Assembly: GCF_045207655.1 (NCBI RefSeq) | Contig: NZ_CP108784.1 | Location: 5,456,001-5,520,000, forward strand | Direction: 5' to 3' | Source: Embleya sp045207655 | GTDB lineage: Bacteria; Actinomycetota; Actinomycetes; Streptomycetales; Streptomycetaceae | Length of the DNA: 64,000 nucleotides | Shown here: positions 17,431-25,669 of the stretch, piece by piece | Layout of the letters: each line of letters starts with the position of its first letter | How positions within the stretch are numbered: the stretch's first letter is position 1 | Notes under the pieces: model-generated | The model's input: only the letters and a program-made list of their open reading frames with translations | The model's database searches: none | What the model was told of the DNA's origin: nothing | Made by a program: the position numbers and the translations under genes

Positions 17431-19356
17431 ATGGGGGCGTGGAAGGGACATCGCGGACGGCGGGGGGAGCACCCACCGCCGGATCCGGACGTCTTCGAAG
17501 CGGTGCCGGAGGGCCCCGACACCGTGGTCCTGGACCGCGGTCGAGCCGCTGCCGCGACCGCTCCCGCGCATCCCGACGACTACGCGGTCCTGGTTCCGTT
17601 CCGACCGCGCCGGCGTAGTCCCGGCGGCAGCGTCGAGGGGCACGAGGCGCTGGATCGACACGAGTCGGCCGAACTCGAGCGACGCTATCGCGAGCGGGCC
17701 GGCCGCAGCCCCTCCGCCGCGAACACCCTCGCGCTGATGTTGCTCGAGCGGGGCGAACAGGACGAGGCCGCCGAGTTGTTGCACCGGGCCGCCGAGGCGG
17801 GACACCGGGGCGCGGCGACCAACCTCGGCGTGTTGATGCACCGTCAGGGGCGGGACGACGCGGCGTCGTTGTGGTGGCACCGGGCGGCCGAGGCGGGCAG
17901 CCGGATCGCGGCGTTCTCGCTCGGCGCGCTGCTGCTGGATCAGGCCGACGCGGCGCGGGCGGGTGCCGGCGCGGGCGTGGGCGAGTACCACGATCTGTCC
18001 GGGCAGGGCGTCTATTGGCTGCGCAACGCGGCCGAGTCGGGGCATGTGCGGGCCGCGCTCACGCTGGGCGAGTTCTTCGAGCTGACCGGGCGGGCCGGGG
18101 CCGAGCGGTGGTATCGCCGGGCGGCCGAGGCGGGGCATCCCGAGGCGGCCTATCGGCTCGGCCGGATGGGGCAGGAGCGCGACGACGAGCGCGCGGCGTC
18201 GACGTGGTTCCTGCGCGCGGCCTCGTGCGGGCATGTGCGGGCCGCGGTGCGGCTGGCGACCTCGCTGGAGCGGGCGGGGGATACCGCGGAGGCGATCGGG
18301 TGGTACCGGCTCGCGGCCGAGGAGGGCGATGCCGAGGGCGCCCGGGCGCTCGGGTTCCTGTTGCAGGACTCGGGCGACGTCGAGGGCGCGGTGCGGTGGT
18401 GGCAGGTCGCCGCGGAGTCCGGCGACGGTACGGCGGCCAACGCGCTCGGGGCGTGGTTCGCCGCCGGTGGGCGCGCCGGTGAGGCGGCCCGGTGGTACGA
18501 GCGGGCCGCGGCGGCGGGCGAGTGCAACGGGGCTTTCAACCTGGGCCTGTTGCACGCCGAGCACGAGGATGTGGCGGGCGCCGAGCGCTGGTTCCGGATG
18601 GCCGCCTACGCGGGGCACGGGGACGCGGCCAACGCGCTGGCCGGGCTGTTGCTGGAGCGCGGGGACGACGAGGAGGCGCGGATATGGTTCGCGCGGGCCG
18701 CCGAGGCGGGCAGCGTGGACGGCTCGTACAACCTGGGCATCCTGCACTCGCGCAACGGTCTCGACGACGCCGCCGAGACGTGCTGGCAGCGGGCGGCGGA
18801 GGCCGGACACGCGGACGCGGCACTCCAGTTGGGGCTGTTGCTGGAGCGTCGTGGCGATGCCGAGGGGGCGGCGCGCGCGTATGAGACGGCGGCGCGGGCG
18901 GACCGGCCGACGGCGGCGTTTCGGCTCGGTGCGATGCTCGCGGACGCGGGGGCGGGCGAGCAGGCGGAGCGCTGGTACGGGGTGGCCGCGGACGCGGGGC
19001 ACGTGACGGCGGCGCTGCGCTGCGGGGTGCTGTGTGCGCGGCGCGGCGAGGACAAGTCGGCGGCGCGGCGGTTCAAGGTCGCGGCCGAGGCGGGCAGTGT
19101 CTCGGGCGCGTGGAACCTGGCGCTGTTGCACCTGCGGCACGGGGACCCGGAGGGCGCGGAGCCGTGGCTGACGGTGGCGGCGCGCGGAGGGCACGGGCGG
19201 GCGGCGTTGCGGCTGGTGGTGTTGGCGCTGCGGCGTGGGGATCTGGCCGACGCGGAGCACTGGTGTGGGCCGGCGGTGGAGCACGGTCCCGCGGAGGTCG
19301 CGGCGAAGGCGCAGCGGCTGCTCGACGCGTTTCGTGCGGAGTCGCTGGCGAGTTGA
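17431..19356 (+). CDS. Sel1/tetratricopeptide-repeat protein
   Basis: A 641-residue repeat protein. After an about 90-residue N-terminal region, more than a dozen Sel1-like units of roughly 34-36 residues follow, each built around W/Y-x-R-A-AEAG and a following A-x-x-LG-x-L-L segment (for example WWHRAAEAGS and WYRRAAEAGHPEAAYRLG). Such superhelical scaffolds bind partner proteins. No enzymatic domain, signal peptide or membrane helix is visible. The ATG at 17431 is preceded by CACGAT six bases upstream, consistent with a leaderless message. It is followed by a repeat-rich non-coding gap. Confidence 0.88.
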   Translation: MGAWKGHRGRRGEHPPPDPDVFEAVPEGPDTVVLDRGRAAAATAPAHPDDYAVLVPFRPRRRSPGGSVEGHEALDRHESAELERRYRERAGRSPSAANTLALMLLERGEQDEAAELLHRAAEAGHRGAATNLGVLMHRQGRDDAASLWWHRAAEAGSRIAAFSLGALLLDQADAARAGAGAGVGEYHDLSGQGVYWLRNAAESGHVRAALTLGEFFELTGRAGAERWYRRAAEAGHPEAAYRLGRMGQERDDERAASTWFLRAASCGHVRAAVRLATSLERAGDTAEAIGWYRLAAEEGDAEGARALGFLLQDSGDVEGAVRWWQVAAESGDGTAANALGAWFAAGGRAGEAARWYERAAAAGECNGAFNLGLLHAEHEDVAGAERWFRMAAYAGHGDAANALAGLLLERGDDEEARIWFARAAEAGSVDGSYNLGILHSRNGLDDAAETCWQRAAEAGHADAALQLGLLLERRGDAEGAARAYETAARADRPTAAFRLGAMLADAGAGEQAERWYGVAADAGHVTAALRCGVLCARRGEDKSAARRFKVAAEAGSVSGAWNLALLHLRHGDPEGAEPWLTVAARGGHGRAALRLVVLALRRGDLADAEHWCGPAVEHGPAEVAAKAQRLLDAFRAESLAS

Positions 19357-19777
19357 CCGTTGGCTCCGCGATGTGGGTTGGCCTGCGGCTGGGTGTTGCG
19401 CGGCTTTGGTGTCCTCAAACGCCGGACGGGCTGATTTGGTGTGGTCGGGTGGGTCGGCTGCGGTTGGGTGTTGTGCTGGGTTGGGTGTCCTCAAACGCCG
19501 GACGGGCTGGATTTTGGGTGGGTCTGGTGGGTGCGCTGCGGTTTTCGGGTGTCCTCGAGCGCCGGACGGGCTGACTGTGGTGCGGTCGGGGTGGGTTGCC
19601 GGGCTGGGTGTTGCCGGGTCGGGGGGCCTCAAGCGCCGGACAGGCTGATTTGGTGTGGTCGGGTGGGTTGTTGTGGTTGGGGGGCGAGTGGGGTGGATTT
19701 GGTGGGGGCGGTGGGTTGTTGGGGGCGGGGGTGTGGTGGGCTGGGGGATGGGTTCGGGGTTTGACGGGAGGCGGGCT
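19357..19777 (+). repeat. Intergenic tandem copies of a GCCGGACGGGCTG repeat plus a G-rich tract
   Basis: Four copies of a 23-24 base motif centred on CGCCGGACGGGCTGA occur at 19411-19434, 19487-19509, 19551-19574 and 19625-19648, spaced by 62-76 bases. Copies 1 and 2 are identical over 23 bases; 3 and 4 have one to three changes. The spacers are also related (GGTGTGGTCGGGTGGG recurs). From about 19655 to 19765 the plus strand is almost only G and T with many runs of three or more G. No gene is seen in this stretch. Confidence 0.85.
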
Positions 19778-20872
19778 ATGGGGCGTGGGCGGTTGTGGCG
19801 GGGGCGGGGGGTCGGGGACGCGGGGATTGTTGTGGGGGAGTGGCCCCGAGGTGGTGGGCCGGGGGAGTTGGTGGCGTATTTGCGGGGTGTGGCGCTGACG
19901 GGGGACGGGGACCTGGACGCGGTCGTGGCGCGGGTGGTCGGGTTGTCCGCGGGCACCCTCGTGCGGGTGGATCGGGCCGCTCGGCCGAGGTCGGCGGTGG
20001 GGGTGCTCGGCGGTTTGGGGCCGGCCCGGGTGTTGTTGCGTACGCGTCCGCATCCGTTGGTGGCCGCGGTGTCGAGCATGGACGAGAACGGTGGGCTGCG
20101 CGAGGAGGCGGTGGTTCGGCTGGCGGCCGAGCCCGGGCCGTTGGCCGCGGTCTTCCTGGCGTTGCGCACCGACGACTGGGTGGACTCGGTGCGCGAGCGG
20201 GCGTTGGCCGCGCTGCGCTGGCACGACGAGCCGGACGAGGTGCGGGCGGTGGTACCCGTGCTCGACGCCCTCAGTGGGCGGGCCCGGTCCAAGGGTGTGC
20301 TGGACGCCTATCGCCAGGCGCTGCTCGCACATCCGCGTCAGGACGCCGTGGGTCGTGCGTTGGCCGCCGAGAAGGAGCCGAGCGTGCGTCGCCTGGGAGT
20401 TGAACTCCTGGACGAGGCGGCCCTGTTGGCGATCGCGCTGCGGGACGCGGATCACGCGTGCCGGACCGCCGCCGGGCATGCGCTGCTGGCCCGCCTGCGC
20501 GGTCGGGACCGGCATCACGTCGCGTTGCGGCTGCTGCGGGTGCCCGACCCGAGGGTGCGTGAGCGAGCGGTCGAGGTGTTGCCGGCCGGGACCGAACCGG
20601 CCGCGCTCGCGGGCGCCCTGGCGGATCGTTCGCCCAAGGTGCGTGACGCCGCGCGGCGCAGGTTGCGGGCCGGGGGCACCGATCCGGCCGCCGCCTACCG
20701 GGACTTCCTGCGTGCCCAGGCGTCGCCGGGGATGTTGCTCGGTCTCGCCGAGTGCGGCGGTGACGAGGACCTGGACATCCTGCACGCGCACCTGGACGCG
20801 GAGCGGTCCGCGCTGCGCCGGGCGGCCCGGGCCGGCGCGGTCCACCTGGTCCGCCGGACCACGTCCCCCTGA
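19778..20872 (+). CDS. HEAT-repeat-like protein
   Basis: A 364-residue, helix-rich protein with repeated Leu/Ala/Arg segments such as LREEAVVRLAAEPGPLAAVFLAL, VRERALAALR and VRERAVEVLP, resembling HEAT-like alpha-solenoid repeats. No catalytic motif is visible. The ATG at 19778 is chosen because GGGAGG ends six bases upstream; longer frames reading into the G-rich repeat region are unlikely to be translated. A hairpin at 20879-20904 ends it before the convergent Fur-family gene. Function unknown; partner binding is the default guess. Confidence 0.75.
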   Translation: MGRGRLWRGRGVGDAGIVVGEWPRGGGPGELVAYLRGVALTGDGDLDAVVARVVGLSAGTLVRVDRAARPRSAVGVLGGLGPARVLLRTRPHPLVAAVSSMDENGGLREEAVVRLAAEPGPLAAVFLALRTDDWVDSVRERALAALRWHDEPDEVRAVVPVLDALSGRARSKGVLDAYRQALLAHPRQDAVGRALAAEKEPSVRRLGVELLDEAALLAIALRDADHACRTAAGHALLARLRGRDRHHVALRLLRVPDPRVRERAVEVLPAGTEPAALAGALADRSPKVRDAARRRLRAGGTDPAAAYRDFLRAQASPGMLLGLAECGGDEDLDILHAHLDAERSALRRAARAGAVHLVRRTTSP

Positions 20873-20878
20873 CCCGTG

Positions 20879-20904
20879 CCCCGGCGCCGGCCCGGGCGCC
20901 GGGG
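20879..20904. terminator. Bidirectional hairpin between HEAT-repeat and Fur-family genes
   Basis: A perfect 10-bp stem CCCCGGCGCC/GGCGCCGGGG with a GGCCCG loop, located between convergent stop codons. Confidence 0.8.
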
Positions 20905-20912
20905 TCCCCGCT

Positions 20913-21329
20913 TCAGGGGCGCTTGCAGTCCGGGCAGATGCCGCGGAAGGTGATCTCGGCGCCGGAGACGTCGAAGCCGAAGCGCTCGGCCTCGGGGAGG
21001 CCGGCGACCGGGTCGCAGTCCGGATGCACATCGCGGATCGTCCCGCACGCGCCGCACACCAGATGCTGGTGCGCGATGCGGGCGTTGGGGTCGTACCGCT
21101 TCGCGCGCCCGTCGGTGCCCACCTCCAGCACCTCGCCGAGCAGGACGAGTTCGCCCAGCGTGTTGTAGACGGTCGCCCGGCTGATCTCCGGCAGTCGTTC
21201 GCCGGCCCGCGCGTGCACCTCGTCGGCGGTCAGATGCACGTGGTCCCCGTTCAGCACCTCGGCCACCACACGACGCTGCGCGGTCAGGCGCCATCCCCGC
21301 GCGCGCAGTCGCTCCGGAAGGTCGCTCAT
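20913..21329 (-). CDS. Fur-family repressor, CatR/PerR-like
   Basis: A 138-residue Fur-family metal/peroxide regulator. It has an N-terminal winged helix (LTAQRRVVAEVL, ISRATVYNTLGEL) and a C-terminal dimerisation domain with two CxxC pairs (CGAC and CPDC) for structural zinc. HQHLVCGACGTIRDVH carries the His-rich metal site. Divergence from a catalase gene matches the CatR-CatA arrangement known in Streptomyces, where CatR represses catalase until peroxide inactivates it. The ATG at 21329 has TATCTT seven bases upstream and no ribosome binding site, suggesting a leaderless message. The specific CatR identity is inferred from context. Confidence 0.88.
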   Translation of the reverse strand: MSDLPERLRARGWRLTAQRRVVAEVLNGDHVHLTADEVHARAGERLPEISRATVYNTLGELVLLGEVLEVGTDGRAKRYDPNARIAHQHLVCGACGTIRDVHPDCDPVAGLPEAERFGFDVSGAEITFRGICPDCKRP

Positions 21330-21377
21330 GGGAACGAAGATACACGTCCATGATTGGAACTGGTCTAAATACTGTTC

Positions 21378-21406
21378 TGGACAAAGTCCAAACTTGGCTC
21401 TAGGTT
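21378..21406 (+). promoter_or_regulatory. Catalase promoter with palindrome over the -35 box
   Basis: TGGACA (21378-21383), a 17-base spacer and TAGGTT (21401-21406) form a good promoter for the catalase gene. The -35 element lies within the perfect palindrome TGGAC-AAA-GTCCA (21378-21390), a likely operator for the divergent Fur-family repressor. Confidence 0.6.
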
Positions 21407-21451
21407 GGGCGTCGGACCGCAGCACGAGCAACGCCAGGGGAGACGCAGACC

Positions 21452-22909
21452 ATGTCGCAGCAGCCGAACACGCTGACCACCGAATCCGGCGCACCGGTGG
21501 CCGACAACCAGAACAGCCAGGCCGCGGGCCCCGGCGGGCCGTTGTTGCTCCAGGACCAGTACCTGATCGAGAAGTTGGCCCGGTTCAACCGCGAGCGCAT
21601 CCCGGAGCGTGTGGTGCACGCCCGGGGCTCGGGCGCGTTCGGCCACTTCGAGGTCACCGCGGACGTGTCCCGGTTCACCCGGGCGCACTTCCTGGCCGAA
21701 CCGGGCCGACGTACCGAGGTGTTCACCCGCTTCTCCACCGTCGCCGGCAACCTCGGCTCGGCGGACGCGGTGCGCGATCCGCGCGGGTTCGCGGTGAAGT
21801 TCTACACCGAGGAGGGCAATTACGACCTCGTCGGCAACAACACCCCGATCTTCTTCATCAAGGACCCGCTGAAGTTCCCGGACTTCATCCACACCCAGAA
21901 GCGCGACCCGTACACCGGCATCCACGAGGCCGACAACGTCTGGGACTTCTGGTCGCACTCGCCCGAGGCCATCCACCAGGTCACGTGGCTGTTCGGCGAC
22001 CGCGGCATCCCCGCGTCGTACCGGCACATGGACGGCTTCTCCTCGCACACCTACCAGTGGGTCAACGCCGAGGGTGCGGCGTTCTGGGTGAAGTACCACT
22101 TCAAGACCGACCAGGGCATCAGGAACCTGACCGCCGAGACCGCCGCCGCGCTCGCGGGCGCCGACGCCGACTCGCACCAGCGCGACCTGCTCAACGCGAT
22201 CGACGCCGGCGTCGCGCCGTCGTGGACGCTGAAGGTGCAGATCATGCCGGTCGCGGAGGCCGCGACCTATCGGTTCAACCCGTTCGACCTGACCAAGGTG
22301 TGGCCGCACGCCGACTACCCGCTGATCGAGGTTGGTCGGCTGACCCTGGACCGCAACCCGGAGAACGTGTTCGCCGAGGTCGAGCAGGCGGCGTTCAACC
22401 CGGCCAACTTCGTGCCGGGGATCGGCCCCAGCCCGGACAAGATGCTCCAGGGCCGGCTGTTCGCCTACGGCGACGCGCACCGCTACCGGGTGGGCGTCAA
22501 CCACACCCGGCTCCCGGTCAACGCGCCGCGCGCCACGGTCGCCCGCAACCACGGGCGAGACGGGCAGATGGCGACCAACCCCGGTGGTCGGGCCAAGAAC
22601 TACGAGCCGAACAGCTTCGGCGGCCCGTACGAGAGCGGTGTGCCGCTGTGGGCGCCGACCGGGGTGGCCGGCGCGACCGGGACCCACGAGGCCCCCGCGC
22701 ACGCCCAGGACGACGACTACGCGCAGGCGGGCGACCTGTACCGGCTGATGTCGGCGGACGAGCAGGCCCGCCTGGTGGCCAACATCTCCGGCTTCCTGGC
22801 GCAGGTCTCGCGAGAGGACATCATCGACCGCGTCGTCGGCCACTTCCGGGCCGCCGACCAGGCCTACGGCGACCGGATCGCGGCGGCCGTGAAGGACCTG
22901 CGCGCCTGA
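21452..22909 (+). CDS. katA: Monofunctional haem catalase (CatA/KatA type)
   Basis: Decomposes hydrogen peroxide to water and oxygen in the cytosol. At 485 residues it matches small-subunit clade 3 catalases. The catalytic His is in ERVVHARGSGAFG, the active-site Asn in RDPRGFAVKFYTEEGNYDLVGNN, and the haem-ligand Tyr in RLFAYGDAHRYRVG. The ATG at 21452 has AGGGGAGA upstream. The gene is divergent from the Fur-family regulator, which very likely controls it through the palindrome at 21378-21390. A long hairpin follows. Called katA by family; Streptomyces literature uses catA for the orthologue. Confidence 0.96.
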   Translation: MSQQPNTLTTESGAPVADNQNSQAAGPGGPLLLQDQYLIEKLARFNRERIPERVVHARGSGAFGHFEVTADVSRFTRAHFLAEPGRRTEVFTRFSTVAGNLGSADAVRDPRGFAVKFYTEEGNYDLVGNNTPIFFIKDPLKFPDFIHTQKRDPYTGIHEADNVWDFWSHSPEAIHQVTWLFGDRGIPASYRHMDGFSSHTYQWVNAEGAAFWVKYHFKTDQGIRNLTAETAAALAGADADSHQRDLLNAIDAGVAPSWTLKVQIMPVAEAATYRFNPFDLTKVWPHADYPLIEVGRLTLDRNPENVFAEVEQAAFNPANFVPGIGPSPDKMLQGRLFAYGDAHRYRVGVNHTRLPVNAPRATVARNHGRDGQMATNPGGRAKNYEPNSFGGPYESGVPLWAPTGVAGATGTHEAPAHAQDDDYAQAGDLYRLMSADEQARLVANISGFLAQVSREDIIDRVVGHFRAADQAYGDRIAAAVKDLRA

Positions 22910-22923
22910 TCGCCCCCCGGAAC

Positions 22924-22964
22924 CGCCGCCCGGTACCTGAGCCGCGAATCGGTACCGGGCGGCG
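22924..22964. terminator. Hairpin terminator after catalase
   Basis: A perfect 14-bp stem CGCCGCCCGGTACC/GGTACCGGGCGGCG with a 13-base loop, 14 bases after the stop codon. Confidence 0.85.
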
Positions 22965-23058
22965 CTCATTCGTACGCGGATCCGGCCCGCCGATCGTCGG
23001 ATGGTAAAGTTTTCGCCAAGTCGATCGAACGCGCCCCGCCGGACGGAGGGGAGCACGT

Positions 23059-23502
23059 GTGCCGCAGCGGCCGAACCGCCGGTCTGCGCCGGTCGTCGCG
23101 TTGCTCTTCGTGCTCTCCCTGGTGGCCGCCTTCGGTGCCGGGTTCGCCCGGGGCGAGGGAGCCGGTGGATCGTTGCCGGTGGCCGCGGCCAACGTGCACG
23201 CGACCCCGGTGCCCGGGGGGTCGCCCGGCCCCGAACGGCCCCAGGACTGCCGACCCGCCTCGGCGACCTCCGCGCTGCCCGCGGCCGGCGAACTCGATCG
23301 GCCCGAGGCGGACCCGTACCCGCACCCCGACCTCGCGACGTTCGTCGCCGCCGGCGCGTGCCTGCCGCGGCCGACCCCGTGCCGCCCGTCGCCGGGACGC
23401 GCACCGATCCGCCCGCCGGCCGCGGCCCGCGCCCGCCTCCCGCACGAGCACCACCGGTCCGCGCCGGGACCTGACGCTCGGCCCCAGGCCCTGTCCGGCT
23501 GA
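23059..23502 (+). CDS. Small secreted or membrane-anchored hypothetical protein
   Basis: A 147-residue protein with a basic N-terminus (RPNRRS) followed by one hydrophobic helix (VVALLFVLSLVAAFGAGF, residues about 12-29), then a long Pro/Ala/Arg-rich region without recognisable domain. The helix is either a signal peptide or a membrane anchor. The GTG at 23059 has a strong GGAGGGGAGC site upstream, and TAAAGT at 23005 may be its -10 box. The C-terminal part is low complexity and its coding potential is less convincing. Function unknown. Confidence 0.55.
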   Translation: MPQRPNRRSAPVVALLFVLSLVAAFGAGFARGEGAGGSLPVAAANVHATPVPGGSPGPERPQDCRPASATSALPAAGELDRPEADPYPHPDLATFVAAGACLPRPTPCRPSPGRAPIRPPAAARARLPHEHHRSAPGPDARPQALSG

Positions 23503-23731
23503 TCCCGGTCGGTCCGCGCCGCCTGGCACCGCGCCTCGCCGCACCGGAGAAACAGCCGAATGCAACCACCGTGCGGCTGCCTCTCCGGCACGCCGACGCA
23601 CGGCATCCGCCCTTCGGGCTCCTCGCTGCGCTCACGACGCGGCCCGATCCACCGGGATCCGCCGGACCGGGCCCAGCCGACGCCAGCCGTCCCCGACGAC
23701 GCCCGGACCCGACCACCGCCCCGGAAGGACG

Positions 23732-24244
23732 GTGATCTTCGTGCATCTCGCGGAGGCCCTGATCGCACTCGGCGGCGCATTCCTCGCCGCCGGAATCCTC
23801 GCCCGCACCGGCGCCCGCATCGGGCTGCCGACCATCCCGCTGTTCATGCCGGCCGGCATCCTGTTCGGCCCCAACACCCCCGGCATCGCCCTCGTCGACA
23901 ACCCGGCCGACCTGCAACTGCTCGGTGCGATCGGCCTGGTCTTCCTGCTGCTCAACGGTGTCGCCGGGGTGGCCGCCGCGCGGATCTGCGAACTCGACCG
24001 GTCGCAGGCCTCGAACGTGGTGTTCACGATCTTGTCCCGAGGCGAGTTCGCGCTGGTCCTGGCCGCCCTCGCGGCGGGAGCCGGCGGTCTGGACGCGCGA
24101 CTCGCGCCGTTCATCGCGGGCTATGTGCTGGTGATGGCGGTGCTCGGGCCGCTCGCCGCGACCCACTCGCGCGTGTTCGAACGGGCGTTGCCCGCCCGGC
24201 TGTTCCGGGCCCGGGAGGGCGCCGTCGGGGAGCGAGTCGGCTGA
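23732..24244 (+). CDS. Internally shortened CPA2/KefB-type cation:proton antiporter
   Basis: A 170-residue membrane protein whose ends match a monovalent cation:proton antiporter. The N-terminus (HLAEALIALGGAFLAAGIL, then PTIPLFMPAGILFGPN) is that of the family, and so is the C-terminus (VVFTILSRGEFALVLAALA, then FIAGYVLVMAVLGPLAA). Members normally have about 380-420 residues; here the central transmembrane core, including the ion-binding helices, is absent and the frame continues without interruption at LGLVFLLL-NGVAGVAAARI. The join therefore looks like an in-frame deletion. The GTG at 23732 follows GGAAGGA; a GTG three codons later is possible. It is unlikely to transport ions alone. Confidence 0.72.
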   Translation: MIFVHLAEALIALGGAFLAAGILARTGARIGLPTIPLFMPAGILFGPNTPGIALVDNPADLQLLGAIGLVFLLLNGVAGVAAARICELDRSQASNVVFTILSRGEFALVLAALAAGAGGLDARLAPFIAGYVLVMAVLGPLAATHSRVFERALPARLFRAREGAVGERVG

Positions 24245-24287
24245 GGCCGACGCGGGCGACCGGGCCGCGACCGGTCGCCCGCCGCGC

Positions 24288-24689
24288 TCAGCCCACCAAC
24301 TCCTGGGTCCGCTGGGCCTCGTGTATCTGGCAGCGCACGATGTCGCGGACCGAGATGATGCCGAGCACGTCGCAACCGTCGAGCACGATCAGGTGGCGGA
24401 AGCCGCCGCGCGTCATCGCCGCCGCCGCGTCCGCCAGGGTCCACGACGGGGTCGCGAAGACCACGTTCGAGGTGAGGTGGTCGCCGGCGAACTCGGTGTC
24501 GGGATCCTGGCCCGCGCCGATCGACATCAGGATGTCCCGCTCGGTCAGGATGCCCAGACCGGATGTGTCCGGGTCGATCACCACCGCGGCGCCGATCTGG
24601 CGGGCGGACATCAGGCGCGCCGCGGCGCGGAGTGTGTGGGCGGGGCCGATGGTCAGAACGATCGTGCTCATGCCGTCGCGGACGAACAT
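24288..24689 (-). CDS. Tandem CBS-domain protein
   Basis: A 133-residue protein made of two CBS domains, which form a Bateman module that binds adenosyl ligands. CBS1 contains AARLMSARQIGAAVVIDPD and GILTERDIL; CBS2 contains ADAAAAMTRGGFRHLIVLDG and GIISVRDIV. The ATG at 24689 has an excellent GGAGGTGG six bases upstream. It is a free-standing regulator type common in actinobacteria; ligand unknown. The gene is convergent with the shortened antiporter, and the upstream region carries paired 8-base repeats at 24748-24786. Confidence 0.92.
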   Translation of the reverse strand: MFVRDGMSTIVLTIGPAHTLRAAARLMSARQIGAAVVIDPDTSGLGILTERDILMSIGAGQDPDTEFAGDHLTSNVVFATPSWTLADAAAAMTRGGFRHLIVLDGCDVLGIISVRDIVRCQIHEAQRTQELVG

Positions 24690-24747
24690 GTGACACCACC
24701 TCCGTCGGGGCGTGGATGTCAGGGCGGGGGGTGTGCTCGAGAAAGAA

Positions 24748-24786
24748 TTCACAAGTTCACAAGCCCTGTTTTCACATGGTCACATG
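24748..24786. repeat. Paired 8-base direct repeats upstream of the CBS-domain gene
   Basis: TTCACAAG occurs twice back to back (24748-24763), then after seven bases TTCACATG and GTCACATG follow back to back (24771-24786). Such helical-phase doublets upstream of a gene may be protein-binding half-sites; no factor is recognised. Confidence 0.5.
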
Positions 24787-24871
24787 CCCGGGAAGGTCAA
24801 GGGAAGGTATAGCGGGCAACTCACTCGAAGGGAGTAGCTCGGGTGGGACCCGACGATTCGTCGGAATCCGC

Positions 24872-25669
24872 TCAGGCGTGCCCGTGCGGGTCGCCGAGCC
24901 GGTCCAGCAACTCGTCGTGCAACAGGCCGTTGGACGCGGCCGCGGTGCCACCGGCCGGACCCGGAGCGCCACCGAGCGAGGTGAACCGCCCGCCCGCCTC
25001 CTCGACGATCACCGACAGCGGCGCGAGGTCCCACAGGTTGACCTCGGGTTCCGCGCAGATGTCCACCGCGCCCTCGGCGACCAGCATGTACGACCAGAAG
25101 TCGCCGTAGGCGCGGGTGCGCCAGCAGGCCCGGGTCAGGTCCAGGAAGTCGTCCATCCGGCCGCGCTCCTCCCAACCGCCCATGCTCGAGTACGCGAACG
25201 ACGCGTCCTCGATCGCGGCCACCTTCGACACCCGGCAGCGCGAGGCCTGGGACAGACTGCGGCCGGTCCACGCCCCCGCGCCCTTCGCGGCCCACCAGCG
25301 GCGACCCAGCGCGGGCGCGGAGACCACGCCCATCACCGACTCGTCGCCGTCCATCAGCGCGATCAGCGTCGCCCATACGGGTACGCCGCGGACGAAGTTC
25401 TTGGTGCCGTCGATCGGGTCGATCACCCAGCGCCGGGGGCCGTGGCCGCTCGAGCCGAACTCCTCGCCCAGCACCGCGTCCCGCGGCCGACCGCGCCCGA
25501 GTTGATGCCGGATGATCTCCTCGGCGGCCTTGTCCGCGTCGCTGACCGGGGTCATGTCCGGCTTCGTCTCGACCCGCAGGTCGAGGGCCTTGAAGCGGTC
25601 CATGGTGGTCGCGTCGGCGGCGTCCGCGAGAACGTGGGCGAAGCGCAGGTCGTCGTCATAGCCGGGCAT
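24872..25669 (-). CDS. hisN: Histidinol-phosphatase, inositol monophosphatase family
   Basis: A 265-residue member of the inositol monophosphatase family, the actinobacterial HisN type that dephosphorylates histidinol phosphate in histidine biosynthesis. The metal-binding motifs are EEFG near residue 71, DPIDGTKNFVRG near residue 86 and WDLAPLSVIVEEAGG near residue 212. Length fits HisN. Family placement is certain; the exact substrate (histidinol phosphate versus inositol phosphate) is inferred from the orthologue annotated in Streptomyces near rsgA, aroA and sigR, the same neighbours as here. Confidence 0.88.
   Translation of the reverse strand: MPGYDDDLRFAHVLADAADATTMDRFKALDLRVETKPDMTPVSDADKAAEEIIRHQLGRGRPRDAVLGEEFGSSGHGPRRWVIDPIDGTKNFVRGVPVWATLIALMDGDESVMGVVSAPALGRRWWAAKGAGAWTGRSLSQASRCRVSKVAAIEDASFAYSSMGGWEERGRMDDFLDLTRACWRTRAYGDFWSYMLVAEGAVDICAEPEVNLWDLAPLSVIVEEAGGRFTSLGGAPGPAGGTAAASNGLLHDELLDRLGDPHGHA

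Noticed and set aside
17308..20292. A very long open frame on the minus strand opposite the Sel1-repeat gene and repeat region.
   Set aside because: It mirrors the high-GC codon pattern of the Sel1-repeat gene; its protein is Arg/Pro/His low complexity with no domain, and it runs through non-coding repeats.
21359..21374. Half of a DasR operator (ACTGGTCTA) upstream of catalase.
   Set aside because: Only the left half matches; the right half is unrelated, so it is more likely chance next to the Fur-type operator.
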